A DNA stretch of 64,000 nt from G965222535 sp965222535 (lineage in GTDB: Bacteria; Pseudomonadota; Gammaproteobacteria; HK1): NCBI GenBank assembly GCA_965222535.1, contig OZ244957.1, positions 1,984,001-2,048,000 on the forward strand, written 5' to 3'. This document shows positions 27,643 through 38,000 of the stretch, piece after piece. The position numbers and the translations under genes were made by a program. Each line of letters opens with the position of its first letter. Position 1 is the first letter of the stretch. The notes under the pieces are model-generated. The model was given only the letters and a program-made list of their open reading frames with translations, was not told the origin of the DNA and did not search any database.

Positions 27643-29298
27643 TTACTCCTCTCTGTTTTGATCTTTGGATACGTTAACTGCGGCTGCGCCAACCGAGCGT
27701 GCGCCCTCCAATTGAGTGTTGGAACCGATATCAATTTGTCTTGGGGCACCGGGCGCCGGATAATCTTGTTCAAGCCAGCGGAAGAATGACATGGTAATAA
27801 CCACGAGTACTACCATGAGCGGCAGGCCGACGACTATCGATGCGGTTTGCAATGGCTTCAGGCCACCGAGATACATCAGCGCCAGTGACACCACGGCGAG
27901 CACAACCGCCCAAAACAGGCGGTGCCAGCGTGCCGGTTCAGTTCTTGCGTCACTCTGCTCTTCTGTGGCTACCGAGGCCAGCGTGAAAGCCGATGAGTCG
28001 AGTGTGGTTGCGCCGAAGATAAATGCGAGGATGATGAAAACAATCAGCAATACTGGCGCGATAAATGCGAGGCTGGCGCCAAAGAAGGTCGCGTTTTCAC
28101 CAACGCCGACAATGGTTGCAACCACGGCAGCGGCGCCATCCTGATTAGCCATGATGTCGCTGATATTGACAATATCGTTGAGCTCGAAATACATGCCGGT
28201 ATTACCGAGTATGGCAAAGAACAGCCAGCACCCTAAAGAACCACCGATCACTTCGGCGACAATCAACTGCCGGATGGTTCTGCCATAAGAGATCCGCGCC
28301 ACGAACAATCCCATAAATGGCGCATAGGCAACCCACCAAGCCCAATAGAAGATAGTCCAGCCTTGCGGGAAGCCGCCCTGTCCGATCGGATCGGTCCAGA
28401 AGCTCATCTCGACAAAGTTCGCCATCAACAGCCCTACGCTGTTGGTGAATGTCGACAGAATGAACACGGTTGGGCCAAACAGGAAGGTAAAACCGAGAAT
28501 GACGATGATCAGCCAGAGGTTGATGTCACTGAGTACCTTGATGCCTTTTTCGAGGCCTGAATACACACTGGCACCGAAAATAATGCCCCAGATAATGACT
28601 ACGATAACATCGAGTTTGAAGCTTCTTTCGACATCCAACAGTTCAGCGATACCGGCTGACAGCATCGGTGTGCCAAGCCCCATCGAGGTGCCAATGCCAC
28701 CGATCAGGCCGAACATGAACAGGACGTCAATGATTTTACCGGTCCAGCCTTCAGCGGCTGCCTTGCCGATAACCGGCTCACAGGCGGCTGATAACCTGAG
28801 TACCGCACGCTTTTTGTTCCACAGCATATAAGCCAGTGGCAGCGTCGGGATACAGTAAACCGCCCAAGCAGTAAAGCCCCAATGGAACATGCCGTACATT
28901 GCCGCCCAATTGGCTGCTTGGGTGGTTTTGGCTTCAATGCCAAATGGGGGGCCTGAATAGTAATAAGCCCATTCAATCGTGCCCCAGTACATGACGCTGG
29001 CACCGATACCGGCACAGAACAGCATTGCCACCCAGCTCGGCATCGAAAATTGCGGCCTTGCATCGGGACCGCCAAAACGAACATTGGCGAAGCGGCCAAT
29101 CGCCAGCCAGCCTAAAACGAAAAATGTGCCAATCGTAAACCAGAGGAAACTCCAGCCCAGTTGTTTGGTGGCGAAATCAAACAATACACTCAGGAATGCC
29201 TTGGATGCTTCTTCAAACATAATCAACGGCGTCACCAGCGTTACAATGACGATGAGTGCCGTCCAGAATATGATCTTGTCAATTTTAGGCTGTTGCAT
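27643..29298 (-). CDS. BCCT-family transporter
   Basis: A 551-residue inner-membrane betaine/choline/carnitine-type symporter. The signature FYWAWWVAYAPFMGLFVARI and the helix-3 region CAGIGASVMYWGTIEW identify the family. The second differs from the G-M-G-I-G of the upstream paralogue, which suggests a different substrate or coupling ion; the tryptophan-rich YWGTIEWAYYY is closer to carnitine/gamma-butyrobetaine (CaiT-like) members. GAGGAG precedes the ATG at 29298. It is preceded 40 bases away by a periplasmic solute-binding protein gene and followed by hsp20. Carnitine transport is an inference. Confidence 0.88.
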   Translation of the reverse strand: MQQPKIDKIIFWTALIVIVTLVTPLIMFEEASKAFLSVLFDFATKQLGWSFLWFTIGTFFVLGWLAIGRFANVRFGGPDARPQFSMPSWVAMLFCAGIGASVMYWGTIEWAYYYSGPPFGIEAKTTQAANWAAMYGMFHWGFTAWAVYCIPTLPLAYMLWNKKRAVLRLSAACEPVIGKAAAEGWTGKIIDVLFMFGLIGGIGTSMGLGTPMLSAGIAELLDVERSFKLDVIVVIIWGIIFGASVYSGLEKGIKVLSDINLWLIIVILGFTFLFGPTVFILSTFTNSVGLLMANFVEMSFWTDPIGQGGFPQGWTIFYWAWWVAYAPFMGLFVARISYGRTIRQLIVAEVIGGSLGCWLFFAILGNTGMYFELNDIVNISDIMANQDGAAAVVATIVGVGENATFFGASLAFIAPVLLIVFIILAFIFGATTLDSSAFTLASVATEEQSDARTEPARWHRLFWAVVLAVVSLALMYLGGLKPLQTASIVVGLPLMVVLVVITMSFFRWLEQDYPAPGAPRQIDIGSNTQLEGARSVGAAAVNVSKDQNREE

Positions 29299-29338
29299 AA
29301 GAGACTCTCCTCTCTTGTTGGTCTTACGTTTTTAAAAG

Positions 29339-30430
29339 TTAGTAACGTGCGCCACGTTCGTAAATATCGCCACCTGAAGGCGTAACCCATTGATCAAACT
29401 TGGGGCGGATGTTTTCGATATTGGCGGCCCACCAAGGAGAATTAAAGCGTAACGATGTATTACTGATGTTTTCGGTTGGCAAATGCGATCTTACCTCCGC
29501 CATAACACTGGATTGTGATGACTTTCTGGTCGGGCCATAGGGGATATAATTGGCAACGTCGGCGAGCGCCTGAGTGCTGGTGGTGAATTTCAGAAAGTCT
29601 TTGGCATTTTCCAGATTGCGTGTACCACGCGTGATGGCAAGGAATTCAATTTCCCAGATCTGGCTGTGCCAGACGATTTTTATCGGTTTTTTGTCGTCAA
29701 CGATAGGACGGAATAGCCTGCCGTTCCAAGCTGCTGTCATTGTTACCGTGCCGCTTTCGAGCAGCGCCGCAGGCTCGGAACCGTTTGTCCACCAGACGAT
29801 TGAGGATTTGATTCTGTCGAGTTCAGCAAATGCCTGTTCGATCCCTTCCGACGTTGACAGCTTTGGATATACTTCATTGGCGGGCACGCCGACTGCCATC
29901 AAAGCCCATTCGAGCGTACCTCTCGGGTCTTTGCGCAAGCCACGGTTGCCCGGAAAATTTTTGGTATTGAAAAAGTCGGCGATACTGTCTGGCGCAACGC
30001 CTTTGAAGGCATCGGTGTCATAGGCATAGACGGTTGCCCAGACATAGGCACCGACACCGCAATCATTAACCAATGCGCCTTCAATAAAGTCGCTGCTGGC
30101 ACCGGGCAAAGCGGCATGATCGATAGTTTCAAGCAAGCCTTCTTTGCAGGCCACGATCAGGTCAGAATACTCCATATCGAGCACATCCCAAGTGACGTTT
30201 GTGGTGTTCACCTGATCCCTGATTTCTTTCAGGCCACCCCCGTAATACTCCAGATTGACCCGCTTGCCGTTGGTTTTTTCCCAAGGCAATACCCAAGCCT
30301 GCATGTGGGCTCTGGCGAGGTCGCCTCCCCAGTCAACCAGTGTTAGGTCATTGTGGGCTAAGGCATTAAAAGAGATCAGGCCAAATGTGCCAACAAGGGC
30401 ACTGCGTTTTAGTATCGATCCGAATATCAT
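29339..30430 (-). CDS. extracellular solute-binding protein (PotD-like)
   Basis: A 363-residue periplasmic binding protein of the spermidine/putrescine (PotD, COG0687) type. The start at 30430 has AGGAAAGG just upstream and yields a Sec signal peptide, MIFGSILKRSALVGTFGLIS, ending near NALA-HND. The first strand, LTLVDWGGDLARAHMQAW, and the hinge block TWDVLDMEYSDLIVACKEGL are typical of this class. No ABC permease or ATPase gene is adjacent. Instead a BCCT transporter follows 40 bases later. Either the ABC partners are elsewhere or the binding protein works with the BCCT symporter; the second would be unusual. A polyamine or quaternary amine ligand is inferred only from family. Confidence 0.82.
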   Translation of the reverse strand: MIFGSILKRSALVGTFGLISFNALAHNDLTLVDWGGDLARAHMQAWVLPWEKTNGKRVNLEYYGGGLKEIRDQVNTTNVTWDVLDMEYSDLIVACKEGLLETIDHAALPGASSDFIEGALVNDCGVGAYVWATVYAYDTDAFKGVAPDSIADFFNTKNFPGNRGLRKDPRGTLEWALMAVGVPANEVYPKLSTSEGIEQAFAELDRIKSSIVWWTNGSEPAALLESGTVTMTAAWNGRLFRPIVDDKKPIKIVWHSQIWEIEFLAITRGTRNLENAKDFLKFTTSTQALADVANYIPYGPTRKSSQSSVMAEVRSHLPTENISNTSLRFNSPWWAANIENIRPKFDQWVTPSGGDIYERGARY

Positions 30431-30776
30431 AAGCCTTTCCTCGTGCAATTTGGGTGGTGAATCACCGGGCCGTACTGCGATACTGACGCAGTCTATGATC
30501 GTAACCGTTCAGTGTGGCGAGCATCGAAGATGGTCATCATTAACTTTGACGCAATGCTTATCTTACTATGTAAGCCAAGGAATAAGCTGCTAGTGAGATA
30601 GCTATTTTTTGACTCAGAAATAGTATGCATCTGTGAAGGTGTTGTGTCACGGATATAAGGGTGTGCTTTTTGCTCATACTCAAGGGCTGACAACACAGCA
30701 TTATTGTGTACACCGCTTCCTTTACTCACCGGTGAGTAGGCATCTTACGTCGTGCTGCTTTCAGCGTTTGCATGGT

Positions 30777-30863
30777 TGGTGCCGAGGAGAGGACTTGAAC
30801 CTCCACAGGGAATTCCCTACTAGCACCTGAAGCTAGCGCGTCTACCACTTCCGCCACCTCGGC
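30777..30863 (-). tRNA. tRNA-Leu (anticodon CAG)
   Basis: An 87-nt class II tRNA read on the minus strand from 30863. The acceptor arms GCCGAGG and CCTCGGC pair. The D-loop is AGTGGTAGACG, the anticodon loop carries CAG (stem GCTAG), a long variable arm follows, and the T-loop is GTTCAAGTC. The CCA end is encoded (ACCA at 30780-30777). It stands alone, upstream of the glutamine synthetase region. Confidence 0.95.
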
Positions 30864-31124
30864 TGGTATGTTGACATAGGATCAACAGCATCCAGTCAGC
30901 TCGCCCCTCAATGTACGCCTCCACCATGCCTCGTTCAGGATATGCTACGGTAAGGCAGCGGTATTTAGCGTGGTGAATATACTCACGATGCTAGGTGCTT
31001 GTCAACCGGTTGTCAGATAAAATGGCCTTCCTGAGGGAGATAGTCCGATTAGGCTCTCGCGAGCTAGCAATCATCGAATACGGTTATACAGAAGCCTTTC
31101 CGTTGATACAAAGCAACGCGTTGG

Positions 31125-31277
31125 GGTACCTCGGAAAACCAGCTTCGTTAGTTTTCCGAAGTGCCTTGCGAGGCTTGTCTATTGTGGTAATGATTATAAA
31201 TCAACGGCTTACGTCACAGATAAGCATGTCCTTTACCCCAAATCCCCATCCCGTTGAGTTTTTTCGATGTTCCCGTT
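31125..31277. repeat. dispersed intergenic repeat, copy F (near full length)
   Basis: Palindromic end first (31125-31165, GGTACCTCGGAAAACCAGC paired with an imperfect complement), then GAGGCTTGTCTATTG, ATTATAAATCAACGGCTTACG, and the end ATCCCGTTGAGTTTTTTCG. It lies between tRNA-Leu and the glutamine synthetase gene. Nothing else is recognised in 30864-31361. Confidence 0.85.
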
Positions 31278-31361
31278 GAATAGAGCTAAAGCAACCGCTT
31301 TGCACCGCCCACCTTCGCATCCAGCACCTTTGCACCCGCGGGAGCGCAAGGGAATGAGACG

Positions 31362-32672
31362 ATGACAAGCCAACTTGAGGCGTTTGCCGTAGAACGCGGC
31401 ATTCGCTATTTTCTGATCAATTTCACGGATCTATCGGGGGTGCAGCGCTCCAAGCTGGTGCCGACAACGGCGATCGCCGGGATGGAGGCTGAGGGCGCGG
31501 GGTTTGCCGGTTTTGCAGCCTACCTGCGGATGTCGCCGGCGCATCCAGATATGTTTGCAGTGCCCGATCCGAGCAGCGTGATCCAACTGCCGTGGAAGCC
31601 GGAGGTCGCCTGGGTCGCGGGCGACTTAGTGATGCAGGGTGAAGCGGTCGCCCAAGCCCCGCGGGTAGTGCTGAAACGCATGCTGGCTGTGGCGCACGCC
31701 GCCGGCTATCAATTAATGACTGGGATAGAAGCCGAATATCATCTGATCACGGCGGCAGGTGACGCGCTGGCGGATCCCCATGACCAAGCGCCTAAGCCGT
31801 GCTATGAGCAGCAGGCAATGATGCGCCACTTTGATGTTCTTGCCGAGATTTGTGATGCCATGATCGCGCTCGGCTGGCATCCTTACCAAAACGATCATGA
31901 GGATGCGAACGGTCAGTTTGAGATGAACTGGGAGTATGCGGAGGCATTGGTCACCGCTGACCGCCATGCCTTCTTCAAGTTCATGGTGAAGTCTATCGCG
32001 GAGAAGCACGGGCTACGCGCGACGTTCATGCCCAAGCCGTTCGCTCATCTGACCGGCAATGGCTGTCATATCCATGTCTCGCTGTGGAATGGTGAGAAGC
32101 CGGCGCGGAATCTGTTTCTGGACGCCCACGCCGAACTGGGGGTTTCCGACCTGGGCTACCATTTTCTCGGCGGGGTATTGCGCCACGCACGAGCGCTTTG
32201 CGCCATCACCAACCCGACGGTCAACAGCTATAAACGCATCAACATGCCGTTTACGGTATCCGGCGCGACGGGTGCGCCGAATACCGTCAGCTACGGTGGT
32301 GACAACCGCACCCATATGGTGCGCATTCCCGATCGCGGTCGTTTTGAACTGCGCCTCGCAGATGGAGCAACCAATCCTTACCTGCTACCCGCAGCGCTGC
32401 TGGCGGCCGGCTTGGATGGCATCAATACCAAGGCCGACTGCGGCAAGCGCTTGGATATTGATATGTACCGCGATGGGCATACAGCGCACGGGGTTGCTAA
32501 GCTGCCGCTGTATCTGCTGGATGCGCTGCGCACTCTGGAAAAAAATGATTGTTTGCGGCACGCCTTGGGGGAACAGTTCATCGACGCTTATGTGCATGTA
32601 AAGATGCAGGAATGGGATCATCACGCCCGCTTTTTGAGCGACTTTGAACGCCTGCATACGCTGGATTGCTAA
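31362..32672 (+). CDS. class III glutamine synthetase (GlnT-like) / gamma-glutamylmethylamide synthetase candidate
   Basis: A 436-residue glutamine synthetase superfamily enzyme that ligates glutamate to ammonia or a small amine using ATP. The N terminus RGIRYFLINFTDLSGVQRSK and the catalytic blocks GIEAEYHLI, FEMNWEYAEALVTADRH and GNGCHIHVSLW are present. Its length and the start are those of the GlnT type III proteins, a group that includes gamma-glutamylmethylamide synthetase of methylamine utilisers, not of the 470-residue GlnA. The adenylylation-site loop of GlnA is not seen. A gamma-glutamyltransferase gene lies 72 bases downstream, so the pair may make and then hydrolyse gamma-glutamyl amides. 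That coupling is inference. Confidence 0.85.
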   Translation: MTSQLEAFAVERGIRYFLINFTDLSGVQRSKLVPTTAIAGMEAEGAGFAGFAAYLRMSPAHPDMFAVPDPSSVIQLPWKPEVAWVAGDLVMQGEAVAQAPRVVLKRMLAVAHAAGYQLMTGIEAEYHLITAAGDALADPHDQAPKPCYEQQAMMRHFDVLAEICDAMIALGWHPYQNDHEDANGQFEMNWEYAEALVTADRHAFFKFMVKSIAEKHGLRATFMPKPFAHLTGNGCHIHVSLWNGEKPARNLFLDAHAELGVSDLGYHFLGGVLRHARALCAITNPTVNSYKRINMPFTVSGATGAPNTVSYGGDNRTHMVRIPDRGRFELRLADGATNPYLLPAALLAAGLDGINTKADCGKRLDIDMYRDGHTAHGVAKLPLYLLDALRTLEKNDCLRHALGEQFIDAYVHVKMQEWDHHARFLSDFERLHTLDC

Positions 32673-32743
32673 GCGCCAATCGCTGTCAAAAGCAAAAAAA
32701 CCGAGCAGGGCTCTTCAATCTGTAACGATCACGGGAGGTAACT

Positions 32744-34441
32744 ATGTTGTCGGATTCATTCAAAGGGCCGCGCAGCTTACTGCTGGCGGCGCTGGTGGCA
32801 TTACCGAGCAGCGGTGCGGCGGCGGTGCAGGGCGTGAAAATGATGGTCGCGGCGGCGCATCCGCTGGCGACCGCCGCCGGCCTTGGTATTCTGCAACGCG
32901 GCGGCAGTGCGGTGGATGCGGCGATCGCGGTGCAACTGGTGCTGAATGTCGTCGAGCCGCAATCCTCTGGTATTGGCGGTGGCGCTTTTATGCTCTACTT
33001 TGATGCCGCGAGCAATACCTTGAATACTTTCGACGGGCGCGAGACGGCCCCTGCAGCCGCGGATGAGGACTTATTTGCGCCGGAGGGACAGCGAATGCAG
33101 TGGCGCCAAGCGGTGGTCGGCGGGCGTTCGGTCGGCGTGCCGGGCGTACTCGCCATGCTCGAGTTGGCGCACCGCAAGTACGGCAGGTTGCCTTGGGCAG
33201 CAGCATTCAAATCGGCGATCAACACCGCCGCCAACGGCTTTGTCGTATCGCCACGTCTGTCGGCTTCGATCGCACGATCCGCCAACTATGGCCTCGGTCG
33301 TTACCCTACCGCTAAAGCGTATTTCTTCACCGCAGATGGCAGCCCGCTGCCAGTTGGGACGTTGCGGCGCAACCCGGCGTTCGCCGACACCTTGCGCATC
33401 ATTGCCAAAGAAGGGGCGAAGGCATTCTATAGCGGTGCGATTGCGCACGACATCGCTGCCGCCGCGCGCGGCGCGGTGGGTAACCCGGGGCGGCTGACGG
33501 TCGCTGATATGCAGCACTACCGCGCCAAGCAACGCGCTCCGGTATGCGCCGCCTACCGCAAGTACCGGCTGTGCGGTATGGGGCCGCCGACCTCTGGGGG
33601 CATGACGGTGATCCAGATTCTCAAAATGCTGGAGGGTTTCGATCTCGCGGCAGCGCCGCCGTCAGCACCAAAAACAGTGCATTTGTTCACTCAGGCGGCG
33701 CGCTTGGCTTATGCCGATCGTGCGCTTCATATGGCGGATGCCGATTTTTATCCAGTGCCGATCGCGGCGCTGCTCAGCGAGTCTTATTTGCGCCGCCGTG
33801 CGCGCTTGATCGATCCACTGAGGGACATGGGCAAAGCACGCAGCGGCCTGCCATCCGGTACTACGGCCGGCATCGATCACGCACTTCCATCCACGACCCA
33901 TTTTTCTATTGTGGATCGTTACGGCAACGCGCTGTCGATGACCTCGAGCATCGAAAACGCCTTTGGTTCGACGCTGATGGTGCGCGGTTTTTTGCTTAAC
34001 AACCAGTTGACGGATTTTTCATTCGCGGCGCGTAATGCCCAGGGTGCGCCGCTGGCCAACCGCGTCCAAGCCAATAAACGCCCGCGCAGTTCGATGGCAC
34101 CGACGATCGTGTTTGACGCCGCGGGTAAGCCGCTGCTGATCATCGGCTCGCCGGGCGGCAGCCGCATCATCAACTACGTCGCCAAGACGATTATGGCGGT
34201 GCTTGATCACCGCCTTAGCCTGCAAAGCGCGCTCGACTTACCGCACTACGCAAACCGCAATGGTGCCACTGATGTGGAGCAGGGAAGCGCCGCCGATGGC
34301 TTGCGTGAAGCGCTGCAACGCATGGGACACGTCGTTAACCTGCGCCCGCTGAACAGCGGTCTGCATGCCATCCACATTGCGGATGGCATACTGTACGGTG
34401 CTGCTGATCGCAGACGTGAAGGTGTCGCCAATGGGGAGTGA
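32744..34441 (+). CDS. ggt: gamma-glutamyltransferase
   Basis: A 565-residue periplasmic Ntn-hydrolase that cleaves gamma-glutamyl bonds. GGGAGGT just ahead supports the ATG at 32744, and the N terminus is a Sec signal peptide ending near GAAAVQG. Autoprocessing should occur before the threonine in LPSTTHFSIVD (residue about 385), giving large and small subunits. The substrate-binding blocks SGIGGGAFMLYF, NNQLTDFSF and GSPGGSRIIN are intact. It probably forms an operon with the glutamine synthetase-like gene. The product may recycle glutathione or hydrolyse gamma-glutamyl amides. Confidence 0.9.
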   Translation: MLSDSFKGPRSLLLAALVALPSSGAAAVQGVKMMVAAAHPLATAAGLGILQRGGSAVDAAIAVQLVLNVVEPQSSGIGGGAFMLYFDAASNTLNTFDGRETAPAAADEDLFAPEGQRMQWRQAVVGGRSVGVPGVLAMLELAHRKYGRLPWAAAFKSAINTAANGFVVSPRLSASIARSANYGLGRYPTAKAYFFTADGSPLPVGTLRRNPAFADTLRIIAKEGAKAFYSGAIAHDIAAAARGAVGNPGRLTVADMQHYRAKQRAPVCAAYRKYRLCGMGPPTSGGMTVIQILKMLEGFDLAAAPPSAPKTVHLFTQAARLAYADRALHMADADFYPVPIAALLSESYLRRRARLIDPLRDMGKARSGLPSGTTAGIDHALPSTTHFSIVDRYGNALSMTSSIENAFGSTLMVRGFLLNNQLTDFSFAARNAQGAPLANRVQANKRPRSSMAPTIVFDAAGKPLLIIGSPGGSRIINYVAKTIMAVLDHRLSLQSALDLPHYANRNGATDVEQGSAADGLREALQRMGHVVNLRPLNSGLHAIHIADGILYGAADRRREGVANGE

Positions 34442-34497
34442 TGGTTGAGCGGATGGTTGCCGCTTGCGTTGCGATCCAATGCCCGTGTAGCGGCGCA

Positions 34498-35061
34498 TCA
34501 GCGGTTGATGTAGTCGATCGTGACTGTCTGCGCGTCGCTGTGGATCAACGTTGCGCCACCGTAATCGATGCGCAAGCGGCAGCTCTGCTGCAACCCCAGT
34601 TGCAAGTACAGCGCGACAATCACCGCGATCACGCCGGCGTGGGTGATGACGATCACCTGTTCATCACCTGCGGCCTCTACCGCGCTGATGAAGTCTCGAC
34701 AGCGCTCGCCAAGTTGTTGCAGGCTCTCGCCCCCTGGCGGGACGAAGTGCAGCACGTCATCAGCCCAAGCACTTAGTTCAGTGGTCGCGATCTGCGTCCA
34801 AGGTTGCATCTCCCAGTGCCCAAAGTTGATTTCCTGTAAGCGCGGGTCGAGGGTGACGTTGTTGCTCAACCAGCGCGCTAGGCGTGCGCAGCGTTGCAGT
34901 GGGCTTGAATGGACGCGAGTGGTGCGGTTGATGGTCGGGAGTTTGGTTTGTACTGCGCTGAAATGCTGTTGCCATTTTGCTGACAACTCGACCTCCGATG
35001 CGCCATAGCAGATGCCAGAGGGGATGGCTACCGCGGTATGGCGTACGAGGTGCAGTTGCAT
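34498..35061 (-). CDS. histidine phosphatase, alpha-ribazole phosphatase (CobC)-like
   Basis: A 187-residue phosphoglycerate-mutase-fold phosphatase. The phosphohistidine motif is the RHT in HLVRHTAVAIPSGICYG, the second histidine is in VITHAGVI, and EINFGHWE carries the catalytic glutamate region. The N-terminal wording is the one usually seen in CobC, which dephosphorylates alpha-ribazole 5'-phosphate in the nucleotide-loop branch of cobalamin assembly. No other cob gene is adjacent, so another small phosphate ester is possible. It lies 34 bases downstream of the RND gene and may be co-transcribed. Confidence 0.75.
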   Translation of the reverse strand: MQLHLVRHTAVAIPSGICYGASEVELSAKWQQHFSAVQTKLPTINRTTRVHSSPLQRCARLARWLSNNVTLDPRLQEINFGHWEMQPWTQIATTELSAWADDVLHFVPPGGESLQQLGERCRDFISAVEAAGDEQVIVITHAGVIAVIVALYLQLGLQQSCRLRIDYGGATLIHSDAQTVTIDYINR

Positions 35062-35095
35062 GGTTTGGTGCGCGCTGAACGGGGCTTTTGCGCAC

Positions 35096-38000
35096 TCAGG
35101 GTGTAAGCGGTAGTGGTTGCGCTTTTGGGCGTGCGCCGCCGAGGGCGTAATGGATGCCTTCGTACACCGTCAGCAGTGCTGGGACGACGACCAGCACCAA
35201 CAGAGTGGCAAAGGCGAGGCCAAACGAGATCGATACCGCCATCGGGATCAGGAACTGGGCTTGCAGGGAGGTCTCGAAGAGCAACGGCGTTAGGCCGCCA
35301 ATCGTCGTCAGCGATGTCAGCAGCACGGCGCGCAGACGCCGGCAACCGGCTTCAACGATGATGTCGCGGTAGCCTAAGTCCGAGTGCTCAAGCAGTTTTT
35401 TGTAGGCGACGATCAAGATGATCGAATCGTTGACCACGATGCCGGACAAGCCAAACACGCCGAACAGCGACAGGATGGTCAGTTCAATACCCATCAGCCA
35501 ATGACCGCCGATGGCACCGATGAGTCCCAGCGGGATCGCGCTCATCACTGCCAGCGGCCAACTGTACGAGGCAAAAACCCACGCCAGCACGATATAGATG
35601 ATCACCAGTGCCAGAATACCGCCGTTGCGCATATCGGTTAGCGTCTGGCTCTGGTCTTGGCGACGTCCCTCAAAGCTGTAGTCAACGTCGTATTGGCGGC
35701 GCAGTTGCTCAAGCAGTGGGGGGGGTGCGGCGGCGTTCCCCAACGCTGGGTTAGCCGCCGGGTCGCCGTCCGTTTGGCGGTGCAGCGGTGGTTGTTGGAT
35801 AGCGCTGCTCTGGTCGGGCAGAAACGCGAGCAACCAGCGCTTAAAACGCGCAATAGGATTATCGCTGGTGGTGGGTGCTGTGTCGGATTCTTGCGCCGCC
35901 GGCGCAAGCTGTAAACGCACCCACTCACCCAAAGACAGGCGTGCAACGGGCGGCTTGTGATCGTGCTCGGTGCGGCTGTTGGTCAGCGCGGCGATGACCT
36001 CGTCGCTCGATGTCCGCGCCGTGTCAAGGTCAGCGGAAATCAGCACCGACAGGCGTCCGTCAGTGTGGCGTAGGATCTGGAAGCCGCGTTTGGCGTACAG
36101 CCTGACAACGCTTAGCAGTGCCACTCGATGACCAGAAGGCAGAGCGATAGTCATTCGATCGAGGCTGCTGAGGTAGTGGCGCTCGCTATCGGGGAGCACC
36201 ACGCGCACCTCGATTTCAGCGCCATTGTGCTGAAATATCTGCGCTATGTGGCCATCATAAGCGGCGCGCACCTGCCGCCCCACTTCCTCAACCGTCAAAC
36301 CCAATGCTTTCCCCTGCGGCGTCAGTTCGTAGATGAGTTGCTGCTGACCAAAAGGCATGTCGTCGCTGACGCTGGTAACGCCTGGCACGGCGCTCAAGGC
36401 GTCGGCCAGATCCAGCGCCGCTTGCTTCAGCGCCTGCGGATCATCCCCCAGCAGACGCAGGTCGATATCGCTGCCGGGCGGTCCGGAGCGGCGCTCACGC
36501 AGGATCAGGTTTTCAATCCCGGCGATCGGTCGCAGTTTGCGCTGCCAAGCTGCGATGATTTGCGGCGTGCGGATGCGCCGCTGATCGGGATCGAAGAGTT
36601 CAACGACAAGGCTCGCATGTTGCGCGCCGTAATGATGCGCACGCGCATCATCGCTATGCAGCGCGCCCCGTTTTTGCAGTGCGGTCTTGATGAACGTCTC
36701 GCCGCTTTCGGCCTCCACTTCCATCAATGCCGCGTGAACATGCTTGAGATAGTCATCTGCCTCGCGTCGTGGCGTACCCGCGACAAAACTTAAGTTGGCG
36801 TAGATGAGCGTGCCTTCGGGAGTCGGGAAGAATACAAACGGCACCCGTCCGCCAGCAATCAGGCCGATCGCCAGCACGAGCAATGATAGCGCCGAGGCGA
36901 TTGTGATCCACGGATTGTGTACGTTCCAGCGCAGCAGCGGACGAAACAGGCGCTCGCGGATGAACAAAAACCCATTATCAAAAGCACGCCGCACGCGGTT
37001 TGGCTTGGTTTTGTTGACCCCTGTCAGGGCGTGACGCAAGTGCCCAGGCAGCACTAGGAAGCTCTCCACCAGCGATGCGACAATGACGCAAATGACGATC
37101 AGCGGGATGTCAAACAAAATGTTGCCGATGATGCCGCCGATCAGCATCAGCGGTAAAAATGCGGCGATGGTTGTCAACGACGAAGACAGCACTGGTGCCA
37201 GCATGCGCAAGGCGCCATGCTCCGCTGCTTGCGAAGGCGTGCCGCCGCTCTGGTAATGCGATAGTGCCTCCTCCCCGACGACGATCGCATCATCGACAAT
37301 GATGCCGAGGGTCATGATCAGTGCAAACAAACTGATCATGTTGATGCTGCCGCCGACCATGTACAGCATCCCGAGCGCCGCCATGAACGATACCGGGATG
37401 CCCACTGCGATCCAAAACGCTACCCGCCCATTGAGAAACACAAACAAAATGAGCACCACTAGGATCAGCCCGCCGAGGCCGTTTTTCAGCAGCAAAGTGA
37501 TGCGATCGACGATCAGTTTCCAAGCTTCATCGAACACTTGGATCTCGATGTTCCGCGGCAGCTTTGGGCGTTGTTGCTGCAACCATCGTTCGAGGATCGC
37601 TGCTGATTCCAGACTATCAGCGCCCTTTGAACGCAACAGCTTGAGTTCAACCGCAGGGAGTCCGTTATGCAGCACTTGCGTCTGATTTTCTTTCGCGCGG
37701 CGCTTGATGGTAGCTACGTCCCCCAGCGTTAGGCGTTGCCCCTGTTTGTCGCTGATCAATGTCAACTCTTCAAAGGCGATAACATCACGCCGCTGATTCA
37801 GTGCGCGCAACTGCAAGCCAATTTCATCACGCCCAACCGTGCCGGCCGGAAAGTCACGGCTGTTTTGCGCGATGCGTTGCGCGATTTGCGGCAATGATAA
37901 GTTCAATTCGCGCAACGAAGCCGATACCTGGATCGCGATCTCCTCCTTGGGCAGGCCGCTAATCGTTATTTTGGCGACGCCTTCGGTGAGTAATTCGCGT

